From contig NC_026661.2 of assembly GCF_000004075.3 (NCBI RefSeq), positions 19,806,307-19,870,306 of the forward strand: a DNA stretch of 64,000 bases. The letters are read 5' to 3'. Shown one piece after another: positions 41,027-53,300 of this stretch. Origin of the DNA: Cucumis sativus. Lineage: Eukaryota; Streptophyta; Magnoliopsida; Cucurbitales; Cucurbitaceae. Within the stretch, counting starts at the first letter, position 1. Each line of letters opens with the position of its first letter. The position numbers and the translations under genes were made by a program. The notes beneath the pieces are model-generated. The model saw only the letters and a list, made by a program, of their open reading frames with translations, ran no database searches and was not told where the DNA came from.

Positions 41027-44000
41027 ATGGACTACGAGCCCTATGATAGTAGCGGTAAAGTTTACTCTCACGATGCTTTCATTTTCTGTTATTAGGGTTT
41101 TTCTTCGAATTTTAGGTTGCCGGTTTTGTTTTTAGAATTGGGTTTCTAATCTTGCTTTATGGGGGCGTAGGGAAGTTGTAGGTTGCTTGGAGGAACACCC
41201 GAGTTTTTCAACCTTTTACACTAGTTCTTTTCTTTGAAGGGAATTCTTTATATTTTGCATCCTTCTTGGGAAATTTGTTTAACTACATAGGGGTTGCTGG
41301 CTGTTTCCTTGAGGATGTGTTGCATATGAAAATTTGGATCCTTTCTTCTGTGTATGATCTTTAGCCTGATAATTGTTGCAATACCTACCCAGAGCGTGAC
41401 AAGCTGTTGAAATTGAAATATTGTTCGAGTTATCTTTAGTTGTATTTTCTCACGGCATTGTTGTTCCTTTTCTTTTTCTCCAAATTTCTTCACTTAATAT
41501 CAACTCAAAGTCTGTTCGTATAAAAAATAGGCAAGAAACACCTGATTTTCTCATTATATGTGATTTCTCAAGCCCGAGTCATGACGAGGAGGCTAAGAAC
41601 AGAGCAAGTATGAAAATAGTTGTAGTTGTTTGGATAATTGGCTATTTGGTTTCTGAGCATTTAAAAATATCTATGAAGGAACTAGTTTATCAGTTTTATT
41701 CAATTTACGCAGTTCATGTCTAAGCTATTGCCGCACTTGCACACATGTTAACGATTCTCCTTTGAATGCAAGACTTAGACTGACCTTCTGCCTTTTTGAA
41801 GGTATCCAGTACTTCCTTAGCCTCAAACAAATCGTTTTTTAACCTGTTTATATTAGTAGCCAGTTCTTGATTATTGATCCGCGGGTTTAGTTCTTCAACA
41901 TTTTTGTTTCAGAAAAAGAATTACTACACTTGTTCCTGGCTCCTATTATTTGAATTCAGCTGTTTAATTTTTTTTGTGGTGCTATCCGTTTCAGGAACTG
42001 ACGATGATCTCCCTCCATCTCACCAGAATAGAATTGCAAGAGGAGGGGGGCGTGTTTCAGGGAATGGAAGATCAGTCATGGGTTCTGTTCCTTATCCCAG
42101 GATGTATGCTGAAACTGACATGGAAGCTCAAATTCATCAACTTGAGAAGGAAGCTTACAGTTCTGTTCTTAGAGCCTTTAAAGCTCAAGCTGATGCCATT
42201 ACTTGGGTACTTTTTGTTTCTATTTCATGTATCTAATATTGGTAAATTTGTTTTATCAGGTTTAAATGATTGCTACATGAAATGTATTTTCTTCAGGAGA
42301 AAGAAAGTTTGATCACAGAACTCAGAAAAGAGTTAAGATTGTCCAATGAGGAGCACAGGGAGCTTCTAGGACGGGTTAACGCAGATGACATGATTAGAAG
42401 TATAAGGTTTGATAACTTGATAAAAAGAATATTAACCAATGTTTTAGGAGGTTGTAGTGTTCAGAGCTCTTCTAGATTTTGATGGATACTTTTTTGGTTC
42501 ATGTCATAGGGAATGGAGACAGGCAGGTGGGCATCAGCCTGGCAAGCTCAGTACTAGCCAAGCCATTCATGATCCAATTCCCAGCCCTACTGTCTCTGCA
42601 TCACGCAAGAAACAGAAACTAACTCATTTGGTACCTCCACAGTCATTTACTGGCCCATCTCCATCCTTTCACCAACAAAATGTTCCTCCCCCTCATCAGC
42701 CATCCTCATCTGTTGCAAAAAGAGGAGCTATCCCTCCCACCAAGGGCAAGAAACAAAAATCTGTAAGTTTCAGAGGCACTAGTTCTGATTGGACTTATTT
42801 GTTCTTCATTTTGTTTTGTTTATATTGTTCCCTTTCCTCAGATATTACCTGGGGCATCTTCAGCTAAACAGTACCAAACTTCAGTTCCTAGTGGTAGGAA
42901 TCAAGTAGGAAATAGAGTTTCTTCTGGAGCCCTTGAGCCAGCTGAAGGAGCAACATTGAATCCACTTATTGGGAGGAAAGTAAGAACTAGATGGCCAGAT
43001 GATAATAACTTTTATGAAGCTGTGATAACTGATTACAACGCTGCTGAGGTAAACTATCTTCTTCCAGCGGTGTACTAATTCACATTTCAGTAAGGAAAGT
43101 TGTTGAAAATGCATTGCTGTCTTCCAGGGACGGCATGCTTTGGTTTATGATATCGGTTCTGCTAATGAGACGTGGGAGTGGGTTAATCTCTCAGAGGTAT
43201 ATCCATCTAATACATTTTATTTGAACTTAAGATACTTGCATCCTCATTTTTATAATCCTCACCGTGTAGCCATTTGCATCACCTGGTTATATGTTTCCAC
43301 ATCTGGATTTGTGTGAAAATTGTTGAGACCTTCAATTCTGAATTAAAAAATTCCTCCATATTAAAAAAATATCCACGAGTGTTTGAGCGAGCTTGTGTGC
43401 ATATCAACTAATCTTACGAGACACTCTGTCTAACCTTACATGATCTCTTCTATGGCCTGAATGGTTACACCTTAGATAGTTCTTGTGATATTTATTGAAG
43501 CAGCACTCTAGTCCTTAACTTTTTGCTGTCATATTAATGTGATATAAAAAATGAAATTATAAGCAAAAAAAAAAATGGAATGTAAATTACCTTAATTTCC
43601 TTTCAGTGTTGGGTAATTAAATTAAAAATTTTTGAAATTGATTCTACTCATAGCCCTTAAATTGCTTTGACAATATATTCTACATAATTTTAGTTTCCGT
43701 GTATAGAACTAATGAAAACAATAGGTTGCTGTAGGCATGTTTTTTGGAAATCTCAGAAAGTCATCTCACAGTCTTCATGTTTTAAAAAAGTTTGTTAAGT
43801 ACTTTGTTGGGGATGGTTGATTGGTTTCATATCCTTTTTTAGAGGATCACTTGGCAGTGACACCTTCCATATCAGTTATGTGCCTACTGCCTATTTCGTT
43901 ATGCAAAGGTACTATAGTTAATCTTGTCCTGCTGTGCTATGGCGGTCTTCTGTCTCTCTTTCTTATTACATCCATTTTAGTAGATCTCTTTCTGATTTCA

Positions 44001-46381
44001 TGTTGTTGGATCAACTTCACTTCTCTCTTTGTTGCATGAGTCTTTATTCAAATTCTAGTGACTTTCATACTCGAACCCAAGATTTTTTAAAGATATCCTT
44101 AAAATCTATTTCTATTCTTTGATTGCTCAACCCTCCTTTTTCTATCTTCCTCTTCCCTCATCTTCCCCAGATTCAAGAAGTTGAAAATTTAGAGATGTAA
44201 TTCTCTCTTAGCTGGTAGCATTTGGGAAGATTAACATCATGGTTTCCATCCAAACTCAAAAAAGGTTTTTTAGTGGTTTCCTTTTGTGTTGGTGGTTGGG
44301 GTTGAAAAATCTAGATCATATTTTAGGGAAAGATCAATTTTCTTTGGGTGCTAGACTGAATTGTCAGGATATGGTGGATAAGGTCATCCAGTCTTTGACT
44401 GAGATCTTCTTTTGGGCATACAGTGTTCTTTGCTATTGATTAGTATATTTCACTTGACCACCTTTTCAAAGATCAACACATATGGCAACTCAGCTGTACC
44501 GAAAATTTTCTGAATAATTTAGAGGAAGATCATGATTATCATTGCCCATAATTCTTTGTGGACCTCTTCCTTTACAGTTAAGTTTCTTACTCAGGCTAAG
44601 CTGCTACACAGTGGCTTACTAACAATTTGGATTAAATCAAGTGTTAGATTAGAGTTACCTTAGAAGATTAAATATTGCTTTAAATGTTATAAAGTTAGAA
44701 AGTAGTCACATTTGAACTTGATGGGATCAAGTTATCTGGGGTTTTCGTTGCTAAAAGTATGCATGTTGGAGCCAAACTTTAGGAAGGTGTCCTAACTTCC
44801 ATATTTCTAAGGACTGGAAAAGGTAAACAACATTGAATTTAACGAAATATAAAGGTCAGTGGGTTTGGTGGAAGTGCTTGGTCGCTGGGGTTTCTTTTCC
44901 TAGTATCAAATTTATAGTTGTATCAAGCATGCCTTTTCCCCTTCTTTACATATGTTAGATGATATGGTCGGGCCTTATGTGAATATCCAAATTCAAGATG
45001 GTATAGTTGCATGCGTACATATATTCTGTGATTTGTTGGATTAATGATTTAGGGTGTGTTTGGAAGATATTCACAAATGTTTAATTTAAAAATAAGTTAT
45101 TTTGGAAAAAACTTGAGTGTTTGGAAACTACTCAAAGTAGCTTTTGAAGTATATTTAAACCATCTTTATCAAAAGTGTTTAAATAAAAATAAGTTTTTTG
45201 AAAAATACTTTTTTCTTAAGTCAATCCAAGCGGACCCAAAACATGTTTAAGGGTTTTTCTTCAGCATGTTTTTCACCCGTTGATATATGGTTGTGTCAAT
45301 AGTGTCTAATAGTGATGGGATATTCCCTAATTTTATATTTTTTGAATTCCATACTACCTATTTGAAATGTTACTAGATTTAAAGATCCAGAGTTTTTAGA
45401 AATGGAGTACAATGGTTGCTAGTGCTTATCTTAAATATTCTGCCCAGATATCTCCTGAGGACATCCAATGGGTTGATGAAGATCCTGGAATCCCACATAG
45501 AGGTGGTTATGGTGGATCAGGTCATGGAATGAACCGATCTGTAGGCCGTGATGGTTCTGGTGCAGGTAGAGGTAGAGGAGTCCCCAAGTCCCAATCCAGA
45601 AAAGATTTCTTGCCATCTCAAAATGGTATTGGCAAGAAGACATCCGACGATATACGGATACTCCACACAGAAACTCTAATTAGAGAGGTACAAACACTGT
45701 GGATTTATTATTTTGACCTTTATGAATTTGCTGTCTTTCTAGTGTCCATGAACTCTTTTTCCTTCATTTGGTTAGCTGGAGAGTTTTTGGTTCAAGCACT
45801 GTGGATTTATTCTTTTGATCTTTATGAATTTACTGTCTTTCTAGTGTCCATAAACTTTTTTTCCTTTCTGCTGGTTAGGTGGAGAGAGTCTTTGGTTCAA
45901 ATCATCCTGATCCCGTTGAAATTGAAAGGGCAAAGAAAGTTCTTAATGTAAGAAGCATTAGATGCACCTGCAGTCTTTCATTCTATTCCATTACCTTTTT
46001 AATCAATATACTAACTTACTCTGTCCAGGACCATGAACAATCACTTATTGATGCTATTAATAAGCTTGGAGATATTTCTGAAGTAGGAAGCGGTAAATTT
46101 CATATCAATCTCAGCCAATGCTTTTCGTTTTTTTATTTCCCATGCTTGTCAACTCAGTCACTTAGAACAGTCCACAATAATACCAGCCTTAAAATCTTAG
46201 GAATTCTGACTATTGGGCACCTGAATTTGTTCATTCTCTCTTGGTGGTTTACATTCTTGAGTTCAACACATTCATGAATTGTAACTCTACATTCCTTGAT
46301 ACCCTATCTGGTTTGGTTGCTTTTATAACAGACGAAGGTGGCCACCGGTTCTCGCATGGGCAATCTATGGACCGGGAATAA
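41027..46381 (+). CDS. EML: EMSY-LIKE protein (ENT and Agenet/Tudor domains), 10 coding exons
   Basis: Nuclear chromatin reader; EMSY-LIKE proteins act in immunity and seed development and their Tudor-like domain can read methylated histone H3. Exons: 41027-41054, 41995-42206, 42297-42406, 42510-42762, 42842-43048, 43128-43196, 45448-45687, 45879-45947, 46029-46092 and 46332-46381; 433 residues. The start [10 protein letters not shown] lies in a 28-base first coding exon. The ENT domain is at about 52-120 ([20 protein letters not shown], then [11 protein letters not shown]). A Pro/Ser-rich linker with SRKKQK and KGKKQK basic patches follows. The Agenet domain is at about 240-305 ([30 protein letters not shown]). 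The C-terminal helix is [20 protein letters not shown]. Intron 6 is 2.25 kb. Intron 7 and the start of exon 8 carry a tandem duplication. The paralogue number (EML1-4) is not determined. Confidence 0.94.
43197..45447. other. Long intron 6 of EML with possible decayed mobile element
   Basis: The 2.25-kb intron separates two exons of the Agenet region. Its middle (about 43800-45000) is less AT-rich than other introns and has broken ORFs, which suggests old transposon sequence. No protein motif could be identified. A MITE-like element occupies about 45052-45239. Confidence 0.35.
45052..45239. mobile_element. MITE-like element in EML intron 6
   Basis: The segment begins GGGTGTGTTTGGA and ends TCCAAGCGGACCC. 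The reverse complement of the end, GGGTCCGCTTGGA, matches the beginning at 10 of 13 positions, so these look like short imperfect terminal inverted repeats. The 188-base AT-rich interior has no coding capacity. A target-site duplication is not clear. Confidence 0.4.
45695..45900 (+). repeat. 102-bp tandem duplication across EML intron 7 and the start of exon 8
   Basis: Copy 1 is 45695-45796 and copy 2 is 45797-45900; both start CACTGTGGATTTATT and share CTTTCTAGTGTCCAT. Copy 2 ends with the true acceptor and exon 8 start (GGTTAG, GTGGAGAGAGTCTTTGGTTC). Copy 1 ends with the equivalent GGTTAG, CTGGAGAGTTTTTGGTTC, a duplicated acceptor plus a fragment of exon 8. The copies differ at a minority of positions, so the duplication is not brand new. 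Confidence 0.85.
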
Positions 46382-47148
46382 CAACAGTTTCAAAACGAAG
46401 GTGGTTCACTCAGTAAGAGCATCCTTTTGGTAAAAAAAAAAAGACGACGGGATGTGGTAAGCAACTTTTGAGTTAAATGGGGAGTTGACCCTAAAACTCT
46501 CAAGGGCCTTTTCCTGTAAAATATAGGAGAATTGAGATGAATGTTCCCTCGCTTAGGTTAACTATGGGGTTTTTGTTCTATTAGCATAGAGATGGTTCTT
46601 AGGAGGATGGGGTGGGGTTGGTTGTTTTCTTCTTTTCTTCTTATTATTCTCCCTTTTTTTGTTGGCAATGGTAAGAATTAACATAGGAAGGCTGATGATA
46701 CTTGTGTAACATTATTTGAATAGTGATTTAAGATGTGACCCATGTATAAACTTTTAAGAATTTGTTTGGTTTAGAAAAAGCTAAACTTTACCTACTAACA
46801 ACTAATGAAAGTTAATTCAAAAGATAGTTGAAATAAAACATTAAGTTAACATCAGTTTTTATCATCAAAGATCACACTCTTGTACTTGGAACAAAATGGT
46901 TCTCTTTAATCAATGGTCCAGATCTTTCCAATTAATTAGTAGGTCAAAATAGATTGAATTTACCCATTAAAAGAGTTTCTAATTTGATCTAACAATATGG
47001 ATGGTTAACTAGATTTTGGATGTTAAAGAGAAAATATTGCCCAACTTTCTCGTGTAACAAATTAGAAGTTAAGAAAAAATAATTAAATGCAATACAGATA
47101 TGACACTGCAGATTGCGACCTATTAGTATACACAAACAATACAGATCT
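46382..47148. other. Convergent spacer between EML and the bromodomain gene
   Basis: Contains the 3' regions of both genes, which point at each other. No further gene recognised. Confidence 0.5.
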
Positions 47149-50100
47149 TCATCGTTTAGACTTTTTTCTAGGCCTCTTGAGAGGTTCTTTTCCACCCCCT
47201 TCTCTGGCTCTTTTTATTGGTGTTGGGGGTTCTGCTTCTGCTGCCTTCTTAGGCGGTCGACCTACACTGCGCTTGGAAGGGCTGGCATCCTCTTTTGGGC
47301 GCTTCCTGTCATTGCTTTGCTTCATCGTTGTCGACACTCTCTCTTTTCCTTTCTCATTTTTGCTACTACCCTTCTTTTGTTCCGGAGTCGCATTACTGAC
47401 ACCGCCACTGCTTCCACCTCTGCCATTCCTCTTTGTAGTCTCTGCAGGCGAGTTCTGCTTGATCCTCTTCAAGAAATCTGCTGCACTACGCTTCTTTTCC
47501 AGCGCTACTGTCTCAGATTTCTTCTTATCTGGTGTTGGTATCTCGGTTTCATTGGCTGAACTGGGTTTCCATCTGGAAGTTATATTCTGTTTCTTGCTGC
47601 TACTAGGGCCGCTGGAGTTTGTGGCACTATCATTGCTCCTTCTCATACTCCTGGCTCCAGTTGTGGGCTTCTCTTTGACCTTGCTATCCTTTGTAGTATC
47701 CTCGTCTTCAACAAGATTTGAAGCGGTTTTGATACTTGATTTTAGATCAGCAGCTGGTTTCTCATCATCATTGCTCCGCTCACCTTTTTCACCAACACCA
47801 GTCGTTGAAGGGTTAGAAATCTTGCTTCTTTTCCTACAAACTACTATAGGTACAGAGGACTTCTGCTTGGCAAGTAAGGACTGTGACCCTTCAAGATCAG
47901 GACCCTTGGATCGAGAAGGAATCGTTGGGGACGAATCCACTACTTCAGGCAAAGGGTCAGTCTGAGCAATCCGCAAACTCTTCTTCATTTCATTGGATAT
48001 GAGAAGACGGAGTTCACAAGCGGCTACCGCTTCCTTTGAGGATTTGGGGAAGAAGGTAACCACATTATTGAAAAGAAGCAAGAGATCTCGGTAAAACGCA
48101 AGGTTGGATGATGAATAAGAGCCAGAAGTGATCTTGCTTTGAACTATTTCCAAGTCCAAATGCTGCCGGACCATCCCCTTGTACTCTTCCGTTTCCTGCA
48201 CGAAAAATCATGGTGGGCTGCTTAACAGATCCGACCCAATTGGTCAAAGCGTCAAAAGCACTTGATTGAAATACACCACCTTTCCTACTTGCCAACTTTT
48301 ATTTTATTTTTCTTGGTCTAGAATAATTACCACAGAAGATCACAAGGAAAGGCTGGAATTGTGTTAGTTTATACATAAAAGAACTAAAATTATAATAATA
48401 TTTTAAGGGCAACACCCACATATTCAGGTCTGTCTTGACCCTTAAAAGGAAATAGAACATGAAAAGGCTACAGACAGAAAATGGTTGATGACTCAGCTGG
48501 GTGGGGTTAACGAGGGCCCTATCAACCATGGGAATGGCCTAAGTTATTTTGATATTAATCGCTACCCAAAAAGTACATCCTATACGCCGGGACAAAATAC
48601 TATCTCTTCATGGCCCTTCGAAATAGGGTTTTTTTCTTCTTCCAAATTTAAATAACAATAACAATAATAATCCACAGGTTAAACTTTCCCATTCAAAATA
48701 ATAAAATTTCTGTTGAAAACAAATTTTATTTTTTTAAAACAGGTTTGAAACCTATAATAATGTTGAACCAACTAATTGACTCTAGAGTGTTCTTTAAAAT
48801 TATAAAACAATTATACACATATATGATATACCGAACCATAGAATTTTCCAGAACGTTGTAACAAATGTAATGGCCAAGAAATGTGTATTGGACTCTCGTG
48901 ATGACTTTAAATTTACCAAACCAAATACTACACATCAATTTTATTTATAGATTTGGGGGGAAGAATAAAAAACTTAAAATAGAAGGAAGGAAGGAGACGT
49001 GCACAATAATAATTTTCATTTTCACTTGAGTATTAAAAATGAGCATATTCCATTTCGGGCTAAAAATTTGGGCCCACAATACAAAAATCTCACAGAATTT
49101 GTTGATAAGAAAACGGTTTATCCAAAAATTATCTTAGTATTGAACCCAAAAAAAACTCTAATTATCTATCAATTATTCAGCAAAGCGTATAGTAATAAAC
49201 ATAAATAATATATTGTTTTTAAAAAAATCCAAAACAAAAGTTAGCAATGAAAAGCAACGTGGATCGAAGCTTTTAAACGAATGGTCCCCTTTTTTCTTTT
49301 TTATTTTTCTTCTTCTTCTTTATTTATTTATTTATTTATTTATTTGCAATTGGAAATGGTCCAAATTTATTGGTCGTAAAGCTTTTAATAGATTTGGATC
49401 AATATCTTCAAATCAATTTTTGTGTTAAGAATCTTCAAAATAACAAAAATCAACCAAATATTTAGTATTTAATTACTATTTCTATAACATAAATTTTAAC
49501 CTTAAATTTTTTATATTTATTATACGTTTTTTTTATAAGAAAAATGCTTTGATTTAGACAATTTAGTGACAAATCCTATCAAATTTTAATGTTTTTATTC
49601 CTAACTTTAAAGTAAAAAATGTTTTGTATTGGAATTGGATTGTTAGGATTATTTTTAAGACTAATTTAATTTATATAATTAAGAACCTGATTATTTATTT
49701 TATTATTGAAAAAAAAAAAAAAGAAAGAGAAAAATGAAGAAATGTTACCTGACTTTGAAGACGAGATTCGAATAAGGAGCCATGTTTGTGCGCTCGTATC
49801 AACTGTAGAACCTCGTCGAACCGTCGGGACTTAATCCCTACCGACCGGCGAGGTTCATTGCCGCTACTACCGCCGGAGATCTCCTTCCTGAGGAGTCTCT
49901 TGCTCTTCATCCTACCCGTCAAACTCGCCGAGCTCTGTACTTCGCTGCTCTCTCTTGTCGTCGTGCCCCCGCCATGTGACTGAGCCTCCGAGTCGGCTAA
50001 CTCGGACGAATCGTCGACGCGTTGCGTTTCCTTTTTTTTTGTCTCTGATATGTCACACGTCGGGTTTTTAACCACAGTATCCGTACTGCCGTCATCCGAC

Positions 50101-50924
50101 TGTGGACCGGCTGGTTCGGAGGTTCCCCGGTTCTGTTCTGGTCTATATGAGCCGGCGAAATCCGGTTTAGTTTCGGATTTGGCGATTTCGGCTGTGCTTT
50201 TACGATTGCCGCTTTTAGAACCAGTGGAATTGGATTGGTTTACAGAGAAATTTTCCCGGTCGGAATCTTCTCCAGGAACCGCCGGCGGCTTCGTGACTGT
50301 TCCGTTTGGTCCGGACCGATGGTCTGGTTCTCCGAAGTGTTTTTTGTCGTTTTCTGATCGTCGCTCTCTGGACTCCGTTTTTAGATCTGGTTTTCCAGTG
50401 CTGGCCTCTCTATCGTTCACGCCTTGTTCTCGCTCCTCCTCCAATTTCTTGACCTTCAACTGCAACGAGCTGCCGAAAATCTCAATACGATTAACTCAGA
50501 TCTGAAAATTTCAAGACAAAAAAAGAAAAAAAAGAAAAAGAAAAAAGAAAGAAAAATCAACAAAACCGATAGAGATTTACTTGATTGAAACATCATAACG
50601 CTGGACCTCTCGTCGAAGTTCGGCAACGCGGAGTTTCCTCAACTCATCAACCCAAGGTAAGGCGGTATCAAGCTTATCGGCAATTCCAGAGGCGTTGTGA
50701 TTCAAAACGGCGTCGTTTTGAAAAGAAGTAAATCGTCGTTTAAGGTCTTGAAATTTAAGTTCGCAGTTACGAGCGGTGGTTAAGAGAGGAGGAAGAGAAG
50801 AACGATTCTGAAGTTCCATGGATACGGAATTCCAGTCCTTAAATCCATGGCGCTTGACTGCACAAGCGAGTAAAAGCTCCTCCAATGTCCCCCATGTAGC
50901 GGTGATCTGTTCACTGTCCGCCAT
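47149..50924 (-). CDS. SANT/Myb-like plus bromodomain nuclear protein, 3 exons
   Basis: Plant bromodomain protein of the DNA-binding bromodomain-containing type, presumably a chromatin factor. Exons on the minus strand: 50924-50581, 50469-49749 and 48195-47149; 703 residues. A SANT/Myb-like segment is at about 10-45 (TWGTLEELLLACAVKRHGFK, DWNSVS). A coiled coil follows at about 91-130 (ELRREVQRYDVSINSLQLKV, KKLEEERE). A long polar Ser/Glu/Lys-rich stretch comes next. The bromodomain is at about 325-425 (FDEVLQLIRAHKHGSLFESR, EYKGMVRQHLDLEIVQSKI, LLLLFNNVVTFFPKSSKEAV). The C-terminal 270 residues are highly basic with an AT-hook-like KRSVGRPPKK and the end RPRKKSKR. The position normally holding the acetyl-lysine-binding Asn appears to be Phe (TFFPKSS). 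Intron 2 is 1.55 kb. A telo-box lies at about 51099-51107 upstream. Confidence 0.9.
48196..49748. other. Intron 2 of the bromodomain gene
   Basis: AT-rich 1.55-kb intron with no ORF of note. It has a (TTTA)n microsatellite at about 49319-49343. The open stretch just upstream of exon 3 (48200-48295) reads a plausible peptide, but the GTGCAG acceptor at 48196 gives the family-like junction RLQSQ-ETEEYKG, so I left it out of the coding sequence. Confidence 0.6.
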
Positions 50925-51098
50925 TAGATTACAACAGCATAGAGATTCCCGATTGATTAAGCAGTGTTGTTTGTCATCCTTTGAATTCTGTTTTCCCTCT
51001 TAGAATTTTTCAAAAAAAAAAAAACAAAAAAAAAAAAGAATCATAGAGAAAGAGAAACAAAAAGGGAAAATTCTTCCATTAGATACAGAAGTTTGTTA

Positions 51099-51107
51099 TT
51101 AGGGTTT
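51099..51107. promoter_or_regulatory. Telo-box in the leader/promoter of the bromodomain gene
   Basis: TTAGGGTTT (AAACCCTAA on the gene strand) lies about 175 bases upstream of the ATG, in a region of alternating poly-purine and poly-pyrimidine runs typical of a plant leader. Confidence 0.4.
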
Positions 51108-53024
51108 CTTTGTTTCTGCTTCGTATTCTTTCTTTTCCTCTGCGGCTTTGAAGCCAACAAAAAAAAAAATTAATAAAAATCCCAAACCAGTTTTTTTTTT
51201 TAAAAAAAAAAAGGATTTTAATGTGGTTTTGGTTTGGCTTTTATATGTAAATTTGTTTTGGGGGTTCGTTCAATTCAATTTGGGCCTCTGATCTCTCTCA
51301 AGCACGCAATTTGGTTCGTGAATATATTTGTTTTTACGTAAATACCCTCATAATTTTATTAATATTACACCCTTTTTGTCCTCCTCCTCCTCCAATTCAA
51401 TTTCAAATTATATCAAATATAAGCCAACGTAGCGGCGTTCCCTAATTCCCCCTTTTCCTTTATGTCCCTTTATCTCTTCTCCCCCCCCCCATTTTATTTA
51501 TTTATTGTTATTCTTTTTATTTTACTTACTCTAACTTTAAAACATTCTTTTAAAATCATTTTAAACATATTAGCCCCACTATCATACACCTTATAGTAAT
51601 ATTGTAAGATAGCTGGACAAAATTAGTCATTTTATAAGATTATAATTGAAAATGTGAAGATTAAAATCCAACATATTTTTGGAACAAAATTTAAAGTTTT
51701 GATATAAATATAGAAAAAAATCAAAAGCTTAGAGGTATAATTGAGTAGCTTATACAATTTAACATTTTCGTTTTCTTTTTCTAAAATTTTACCAAATATG
51801 ACTTCCTACTTCCTTTTCCCTCTAATATTTTTGTTGTCTCATATATATTTTTTAGTTGTATTTTTCAATAATGGTGAAAATAGAGATCAAATCATTCGTT
51901 TTTTAAATAATAAAATATTTTTTTATGTATGTGCATTTGGTTCATGTTTCAATGTGTTTTCAATCCACCATTTTTAATATAGAACGGTTAAAAAAGTTTT
52001 AATTAATACTATGATTAGAAGTGTCAATTCATCCTATAATTCAAACACTTAACTATTCTAGTTGCTAATTTGGTTGATTGGAAGAGATAAAGAAAAGTGA
52101 TGCGTAGATTATGAGGCTAAGTAGCACAATGGGAATGTAGAATCAATACTTATGCCTCTGCTATGTAATTATTTCAATTAGTATAAATTATTTTTATTTT
52201 CTTTGACATTGAAAGATTCCAAAGAAATTTTCAAGAGGATTCTTCTGAGTTGAAAGATTTAAAAGGTGAGTTTTATTATTTTAAATAATTATTAAACATT
52301 TTAAGTTAGAAAAATAATTTTATCCATATATATATTTCCTCTAAACTTGTTTTTTTCTAATTTATTTTGGAATTGAAGAATATGCCCCCAAGGTTTTCTT
52401 ATATTTTCTTTAGTTTTAGTTGCAAAATTTATTCTTCATTTTGAACGAACAAAGAAAGAAGAAGTCGTTGCCATTATTTTTATGCCTCCAAACTCCCACT
52501 CACTCATTTCAAAAAAGGGTACGAGAGTTGACAAGCGTTGTCATATATTGAAACCGCTTACCAATTAATCAAGACAACTATCAAGTTACCTCAACTTGTG
52601 GCTCAATCCTCTCGGCTTAAATATTCTTCCAAACTCCTCTTGCTTGAAAATAATCATATTTTACCTCTAATAAGTCTTTTAAATCCAAAAAATATCCAAA
52701 CTTCAAGCAAAAGTTGCCAAAATACTCAAAAGGCCTAAGAATTGTAGGTGGGTTGGGCTAACATGCAGTCATGGGCGGTAGAGAAATTTGTGCACGTGCA
52801 AGGCCTTGGTAGCGTGCTAGTCACCAGCCATGCAGCCATATTGCTGCTCGCTCTACCCCGTCGCGCATCCCCCTAAAGGGATAACACTTAAGCTATTATT
52901 AATTCTTACTAACCTTTCATTTATTATTTAGCCTACTTTAGGGTAAAATAGGTATGGAGTTTTACATTATTTGACTAAAATGTTGTACGGTCAGGGGAGC
53001 TATCTCATTAGATTGATGGATGTA

Positions 53025-53300
53025 TGAATAAGTTGACTAGACAATTAAGAATGCATATACATACATACACACATATATAGAAACATGTTTCAAATTTGAC
53101 GTAGATAGTTTACATGAGAGCCACGTGTTATATGATGCGTATTAAAATAAAAGATGCTTAAAGTTTTTACTATATAAACACATTCATTTTGATTAAAACG
53201 ACAAAATATACAATTTTAACTATTATAAAAAGTAGTTCCTTTCATGCAAATTTAGTTTGAGGTTGACGTAACTTTTCAAATAGTTACTGTAAATAATAAT
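53025..53300. repeat. Diverged direct duplication, left copy
   Basis: Matches 54330-54600 in the same orientation about 1.3 kb away. A core of about 27 bases (TATATAGAAACATGTTTCAA and on) is identical. Collinear matches continue through GTAGTTTACATG-like, AAATAAAAG and AAATTTAGTTTGA blocks. The remainder has diverged by substitutions and small indels. No protein is encoded. Confidence 0.75.

Noticed and set aside
40626-41135. 169-codon open frame upstream of and overlapping the EML start
   Set aside because: No ATG at its start; hydrophobic low-complexity composition of a T-rich leader; a different frame from the clear EML start.
43800-45000. Possible reverse transcriptase remnant in EML intron 6
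   Set aside because: Frames are broken and no RT or RNase H motif could be read; kept only as a possible old element in the feature list.
47087-47965. 292-codon plus-strand open frame, Leu/Phe/Ser-rich
   Set aside because: It is the antisense shadow of the Lys/Glu/Ser-rich C-terminal exon of the bromodomain gene and matches no family.
48065-48295. Open frame upstream of exon 3 of the bromodomain gene (GGVFQSSAFDALTNWV...)
   Set aside because: It is the intron end read through; the GTGCAG acceptor at 48196 gives the family-like junction, and including the stretch would insert unrelated residues in the bromodomain.
50050-50505. 151-codon plus-strand open frame
   Set aside because: Antisense shadow of exon 2 of the bromodomain gene.
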